Of a stretch of DNA of 64,000 nucleotides, positions 59,138-64,000 are shown in pieces. The stretch lies in the NCBI GenBank assembly GCA_001630475.1, contig KV419405.1, positions 232,513 to 296,512 of the forward strand, in the 5' to 3' direction. Made by a program: the position numbers and the translations under genes. This DNA comes from Sistotremastrum niveocremeum HHB9708. Its lineage: Eukaryota; Basidiomycota; Agaricomycetes; Sistotremastrales; Sistotremastraceae. The notes under the pieces were generated by a model. That model was not told the DNA's origin, ran no database searches, and saw only the letters and a list, made by a program, of their open reading frames with translations. The stretch's first letter is position 1. Each line of letters begins with the position of its first letter.

Positions 59138-61822
59138 TCACGCTGCACCCTCGTCCAACTCCTTTCGAGACTCCCTTTCCAGAACGTACGGGGTAGGAAA
59201 CTGCGTCGGGACAATGGGGAAACGCTGAAATTGGGTTAGATATGTCCGACAGAAGAAACGAGCAAGCGCCGTTCGCATCGACTGAACGACAGGGATTGTG
59301 TTCGCTTCTAATGGCATCACCAGTCCTACCTTCAAATTCTGTGGGGCATCTGGCCAAGTGGCAAAAACTTTGCGAGCGGCCTCAATTGCAGGCACAGAGA
59401 AATCCCAAATGAATGAGCCGATCCCCCGATCCTCTGATGGCGCGCTCTTGAAACAGAGATCGTGCTCAATCTCATAGTGATCCCAAACGCTCGCAAGCTG
59501 TTTGCGGTACGATTCTCGGGCATCGTCTGCGTGCTGCGCACCGTCCGACATCTTCGCTTGCAAGGAAAGGCATTCGAGCCGGAAAGTAAGCTCATCGAGC
59601 TCCCACATGATTAGTCGCTGTGTGACGGCTAACATTGCAGGTTCAGAACGATCATAGGGTCTGTCGAACCAATAGTATGGGAGTATCGGCAGATCCGCCG
59701 GAATCATTGGGGCGCCCTCGGGGAGTAGCTCATCAAAGATAGCTAGATTTTTGCGACGGCGGTTGAACTTGCCGCGTTCAGGGATGTGAGAGAGGAAGTG
59801 TCGCCAATCTTCTCGATCCAGTATGGCTTCGCGATCCGGCCCACTTTGGGCTAGATGCCTGAACCACGGGTCACGAATTGCAAGCCAATTGATCAAAGCC
59901 CTCTCTCGCTTCGCCGGATTATCCTCGCTAAAGAAGGTGCTGATTGGCATCCAAAATCGGTGGGCTTTGCGAGCCGTTTCCATGTGTTGGATTTCGACTA
60001 GGGCCGTGCCCCATTCGGGGAGGGCGCCTGGTCGCTCAAAACGCGATGGGAGGGGTACTTGAGCTTCAATCGGTCGCACTCGGACGACATGGGCTGGGTT
60101 TGGCCCATCTGCGCATCCTCGCAATTAGTAAATGTGTTTGAGCGGTGAACAATGAAACATTGGCTCACACGGTTGATGGCGCATGGTCGTGCGGCTTGAT
60201 GTCTGTCGACGTTCTCCCATCCGAGAGACGTGCAGTTCTCGCTCAATTGCGCCCAGCTCGGACCGCGAACTTGTGGGAAGTTTTTGGGCTTGGAGTAGGA
60301 CTGCGTTGGGCATGAACTGTGCATCGTTGTGTCTCTTGAGGACTATGGATCTGCTATCGTCACGTGCAAAGGAGCCGACACTCTCCCAAGGTGCGCTGTG
60401 GGCTGGGGAATTCGCAAGGTGCGGTGCGCAGAGGGGTGGGAGAGGCGGATAGATGTGCGCACTGACGGAGGGAACACTGGAAGGCACTGCATCGGTTGAT
60501 GTGATGAGCCACACCGGAATCCCAGCGGAGCACAGGGATTCAGCAATATCTTCGTCATCGGTGAAGGCCCCGACAAACATATGGGCCGTGCGAGAAAAAT
60601 GGGTGTCGGTGTGGGTGGCCGGGTCTAAGGATGCACACGAGTATAGCAAAAAAATTGGTACCCATGGATATACCTACCCAGGTACCTGTCTTTTGGAGGT
60701 TTCACAGGTACAGGTACACCATCTGCCAAAAATTTCACAGGTACAGGTATTGGAAATCCCAAAATTCCATTTACTCAGGTACCTCATGGAGGTACCTGTC
60801 TAGAGGGCAGGTCTCCTCTGAGACTTGGACCCACCTCTATATCCAGGAATACATGTTGAAAACTCACTTTGATACCACTCATTCCATGAGTATTGAAGTC
60901 TCACTTGAGTTTCTGGTACCCATTGAGCATCTATTTGGACTTGAGTTGTGGTACTTGGGTCCAATCTGGATACCTAAAAGCATGTAGGTACTTGAGTATG
61001 GGTGTTCAAATGGGTATTTTTACCACACATTGGTACTCAGGTACAGGTACTTGACTCCAATATGGATACCCATTTTACTCAATTCTACTGAGTATCCATG
61101 GACTCACGGGTGACCTGGGTAAACTGCCAAGGTACCTGAGTCCTTCAAAATCATGTTGCCAAAAAATTTCACAGGTCCGAGTACAGGGCCCTGAGGGCTA
61201 GGGTACCTGCCTGTAGGGTACCCATACTCACGAGTATATACTCGTGTGCAACCTTAGCCGGGTCAAGTGTACGATTGACATACTGCTGTATTCCTGCCAA
61301 CTCCAGCCAGTATCGTTGGTACTCACCCCAAAGACGGCAAATTTCGTGCCAGGGCATCTTTTGATTGGCAAAGTGCAAGCGAGCGCGTAAGTGGTTGATG
61401 AGCTGGAAAGATTGGCGGAGGATGTCTGGTGAGATGAGTGGGGCGACGGAATGGATATATTGGTCAACATCATCGGCGAGGCCCTTGATAGAGGTGCCCA
61501 GGGTGGCGCGTATCGAAGGGCTGAGCTTGCAAAGGTCGTTCCGCCCTCCGTTGACGAAGGGATCAAGATCTTCTGGCGAGGGAGTTCTCCACATGAGTTG
61601 ATACCCGGCGTATTCGAGGTGTTGTCGACTAGGAATATAGGGGAGGTATGGGTACTCGCTCAGATGCATTTGCGGGCGCGATGTGTAGTCAGTGCTGCCG
61701 AATCGTCCATCAGCGCGGATTTGATGGTGTTGAGTCATCGGAGGGCTGGGTGGGATGAAATCGGTATTCGGGGTGACCACCGAGACAGTCGAGCTCTCGC
61801 GAAGAGCGAATTGGAAGCGCAT
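59138..61822 (-). CDS. Member of a multicopy Agaricomycete family of unknown function, interrupted by a TIR element
   Basis: Start ATG at 61822 (MRFQFALRESSTVSVVTPNT). The N-terminal part reads YLPYIPSRQHLEYAGYQLMW, DPFVNGGRNDLCKLSPSIRA and WHEICRLWGEYQRYWLELAG, up to YVNRTLDPA. The 633-bp element 60625-61257 then interrupts the exon. On its other side the same exon resumes DPATHTDTHFSRTAHMFVGA, then AGIPVWLITSTDAV. A further exon gives RFWMPISTFFSEDNPAKRER, DREDWRHFLSHIPERGKFNR, LPILPYYWFDRPYDR and a long C-terminus ending KELDEGAA at 59138. I recognise the PVWLI, RALINW, WRHFLS and YYWF signatures as a repeated lineage-specific family but know no function. The intron near 60125-60180 was not resolved in frame. 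Without splicing of the element the protein is cut short. Confidence 0.6.
60625..61257. mobile_element. Non-autonomous 633-bp TIR element (MITE-like) with 6-bp target-site duplication
   Basis: The ends form terminal inverted repeats of 21 bp with one mismatch: left 60625-60645, right 61237-61257, sharing CTAAGG and TGCACACGAGTATA. The element is flanked on both sides by the direct repeat CCGGGT (60619-60624 and 61258-61263). The interior is rich in GGTACC palindromes and CAGGTACAGGTACC-like strings and encodes no transposase. A palindrome CACGAGTATATACTCGTG lies just inside the right end. The host exon reads continuously if the element and one CCGGGT are removed, which proves insertion. The superfamily is not assigned. 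Confidence 0.85.
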
Positions 61823-62788
61823 CTCGCGGGTTGATTACTATGTCACCGCAATGGGTTGACGCGGTTTGCCTGTTCGTACGAGTGGGCAGGATGGGCGGCG
61901 CATGCACCACCACGAGACCCTATGGTGGGTGTCGTGGAGATGGGTGGGGATCCTGTTGTGGATCGCGAATTGGCGTCGGCGGATTCTGCTAGACATGGGA
62001 GGAGATTAATTGCGGGGAAATGGATTTCGGAAATGCGCCCATACGCGTGGTATGTGTGTCGTTCGACTAGAAGATTCTGGCGTTTGGTTTGGTTAGTTGA
62101 AGAGGGAAGGCTACCAGCTCTACGCACTGTGATCACACTGGATCCAGCGTCTGCAGGCTGAGTGCTCGGAGTTCGGAAATGGGCGTGAGGTTTTAGACGC
62201 TGGTAACGCCTGTCCAGTTGTGACGGGAGCAAATTGAGCTCCGACTGAACTCTAATTCTGCTCCCGCCCTCCATCGTCTTCGTTGGTTCCGCCTCTCTCA
62301 TTGTGATCGGGGCGATCGTAAGTGTCTACGGCGTCTCGGATTGAAAGATTATGCTTCCTGAGATGCCTTTAGACTTTTATCGCGCTCATCAAGGGTTGGT
62401 GCGATAATAGGTACGCTCTTGGGTCAGTCTGGGGTCGACCATACGTTAGTTGACTGCTGCATTTTGGCACAGTTTGTCGGATTTGGCGTCTTATGCGTCG
62501 GCTTCAGAGCAAACTATCCTTGCCGCGTACGATTGTGCCGATATCCTGTGCCTGTGGGGATTTTTTTTTTTTGGGTGCGTTGTGGTCTTGCGTCCTTTAC
62601 GGTCTCCTAACTTGTGGTGCGCCAAATTTCAGGTTTCGTTCATATGAGTGTCTATCTTTGCGTGGGAGACGACGGAGTATTGGTTCGCCTCTCTCTATAG
62701 CGTACCCCTGGTGGGGATCGTATCGCGTATGTTTCGTGTTGACGGTTTCGCGTCCTTATTCTCACTGATTTGTTTCGTCCTTAGTCTA

Positions 62789-62858
62789 GACGTGTGCCTC
62801 AAGTCGTCTGCCTCAAGACGTGTGCCTGAAGTTGTGTGCCTCAAGACGTGTGCTGCGA
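62789..62858 (+). repeat. 14-bp tandem repeat, five units
   Basis: Units starting at 62789, 62803, 62817, 62831 and 62845 follow GACGTGTGCCTCAA with one to four changes each; the last is degenerate. Confidence 0.8.
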
Positions 62859-62918
62859 GTGGCCTGTTCATCTCGTCAGGGGGATCCTTATGCTGGTTAC
62901 ATCGTGGTCGTGGTCCAG

Positions 62919-63097
62919 GTGAGTCTACCTGGCTTTCGTTATACTGCATGTGTAATACTAATTCATTCGACGTAGAAGTGGCGCACGCTCAACACCATGG
63001 GGAATGTGATGGTGATCGTTATATCGTTAATCTGGCTAATGTGAGTTTAGTCGACATTCGTTATGCTGGATCTAACGTGCTGATTCATTGGACGCAG
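62919..63097 (+). repeat. Pair of similar 57-bp intron-like sequences
   Basis: 62919-62975 and 63041-63097 are both exactly 57 bp, begin GTGAGT, end in AG, and match at 40 of 57 positions without gaps. They share TTCGTTAT and ATTCATT. The bases after each acceptor are also alike (AAGTGGCGCA versus AACTGGCCCA). Confidence 0.6.
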
Positions 63098-63916
63098 AAC
63101 TGGCCCATGAGCCGGCGTCGGTGGACTGCAGAACAATACCCGTGCCCATTCTTGGGTCTGACTGGGTATGTGATCGCCGTGTTGGATATCATCGCTCAGC
63201 TGTTGAGACTTTTGGATAGCCGCCTAGCATCATCATGCATCACTGCCGTCAGCTGCGTCATCGAGTTTCCGCCATTGGGACCTCGAAGACGTGGTTGCAT
63301 TGTGCTTCTCCATGCTCATGTTGACGTTCGCTCAGAACTTCGGCATGTGTGTGTGAAACAGATCCGTGTCGAGTACTGTCTCCGAAACCTGCTGCGCGAT
63401 TCCGTGGGAAGTAGTGGGTGCTCCTAGGAGCTCATTTGGGTGGGATCGATGGTCCCACTACCCCCATCTGGACGCTTCGGTGTTTAGGGGGAACGTTCGT
63501 GAAACCAGGGGGAGGCCGTGGCCTTTGGCTAGACCTTGGGATGCTGTTCGACCTCATGCGCGAGGGAGGATGGCATTGCCGCGTTGAATCTGGCTTGCCT
63601 TCGGGGCGCATGACAGTGCTTGCACGATCTCGGATCTCGGACTGGGTCACCTCTCTCTTGGTTATGGACGCCTAGAACGTATGCGGTGAGTGGTCATCAC
63701 AATCGGTGCTATGTACATATTCTGCTGATCTCCACAGGTTGGGTTGATGGTCCGAAAGATAGGCGGAGAGCGCTCGTTGTTCATGGCCTCCCGAAATGCA
63801 GGTACGAGCTCAGCTGCTCGCCGAGGTTGCATATGTAAATACTGTTGCTCCAGATATCGACGGGCTGACCATGCCCGCAAAGGCTGAGCTATCGGTTATG
63901 CATTTTAAGGCCTCCA

Positions 63917-64000
63917 ACGAATATATACTTGCCTTACCTGGGTACCTGCATGCAGGTACCTGCCTGTTTTTTTCAGCCAAAATCCCATACTTGTACTTGG
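63917..64000. repeat. Second, truncated GGTACC-rich repeat running off the window
   Basis: The sequence from about 63917 (TATATACTTGCC...GGGTACCTGCATGCAGGTACC) resembles the minus-strand left part of the element at 60625-61257. It shares ATATACT, GGCAGGTACC-type strings and GCCAAAA. It continues beyond the window end. Confidence 0.45.

Larger units (their letters stand above)
62302..64000. other. Right-end region without a confident gene
   Basis: A 259-codon plus-strand frame (62648-63427) has low plausibility. Several perfect-looking donor/acceptor pairs occur on + (GTGAGT at 62919, 63041 and 63688 with acceptors at 62975, 63097 and about 63738). Exons between them would encode hydrophobic stretches such as MGNVMVIVISLIWL, and a frame near 62470 reads YASASEQTILAAYDCADIL. 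A multi-exon membrane protein (for example of the DUF6533 type) is possible but I could not assemble it. Confidence 0.25.

Noticed and set aside
60625-60630. Simple intron made by the exact ends of the TIR element
   Set aside because: A donor at the right end (AAG|GTTGCA) joined to the CCTTAG acceptor shifts the frame; only the internal donor at 61206 keeps it.
62648-63427. Single 259-residue plus-strand protein
   Set aside because: It runs through two strong GT..AG intron pairs and a 14-bp tandem repeat, and its sequence shows no domain or consistent composition.

Overview
The window is nuclear DNA of a filamentous basidiomycete, most likely an Agaricomycete. Genes are dense and split by many 45-60 nt GT-AG introns. 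Protein families typical of that class are present: an AA9-like secreted protein, a large cytochrome P450 tandem array, a Ure2p-type glutathione transferase, a patatin/NB-ARC/TPR NLR, MLKL-like four-helix proteins and lineage-specific unknowns. No bacterial or viral genes were recognised. Product names come from reading translated exons and family memory; no database search was run.

Layout. 0.4-0.6 kb: a four-unit hairpin tandem repeat. 1.1-4.3 kb (-): an NLR-type receptor. 5.4-6.5 kb (+): an AA9-like protein that has lost two of the copper-site positions. 7.4-9.3 kb (+): Ric8/synembryn, convergent with 9.9-11.8 kb (-) nucleolin. 12.2-36.4 kb: seven P450 genes, three on - (12.2-20.1 kb) and four on + (24.3-36.4 kb). 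A Ure2p-type GST sits in the divergent centre (22.1-23.2 kb), and a small secreted protein of a basidiomycete-specific family lies inside the right arm (29.5-30.6 kb, -). 36.5-39.4 kb: a housekeeping block of RPN10 (-), NDUFB7-like complex I subunit (+) and SCO1 (-). 39.4-42.2 kb: a scrambled segmental duplication built from the SCO1 5' region and the flank of an intron-containing tRNA-Lys(CTT). 42.6-47.4 kb (-): a sacsin/NO VEIN-like HATPase protein. 49.2-50.0 kb (+): an MLKL-type four-helix protein. 50.5-52.1 kb: EMG1. 52.6-53.4 kb: a METTL7-like methyltransferase. 53.7-58.8 kb (-): an MLKL-like multidomain gene and an N-terminally truncated tandem paralogue. 59.1-61.8 kb (-): a multicopy family of unknown function whose coding sequence is interrupted by a 633-bp TIR element. 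62.3-64 kb: repeats.

Themes. The P450/GST array looks like an oxidation-plus-conjugation locus grown by tandem duplication; no terpene cyclase, PKS or NRPS gene is visible beside it. The right third and the far left hold candidate cell-death or allorecognition parts (NLR, MLKL-like proteins, HATPase-NOV protein) between housekeeping genes. Very short exons (9, 9, 15, 15 and 18 nt) occur in four different genes. Where exon joins were checked base by base this is stated; otherwise gene ends are more reliable than internal splice sites.
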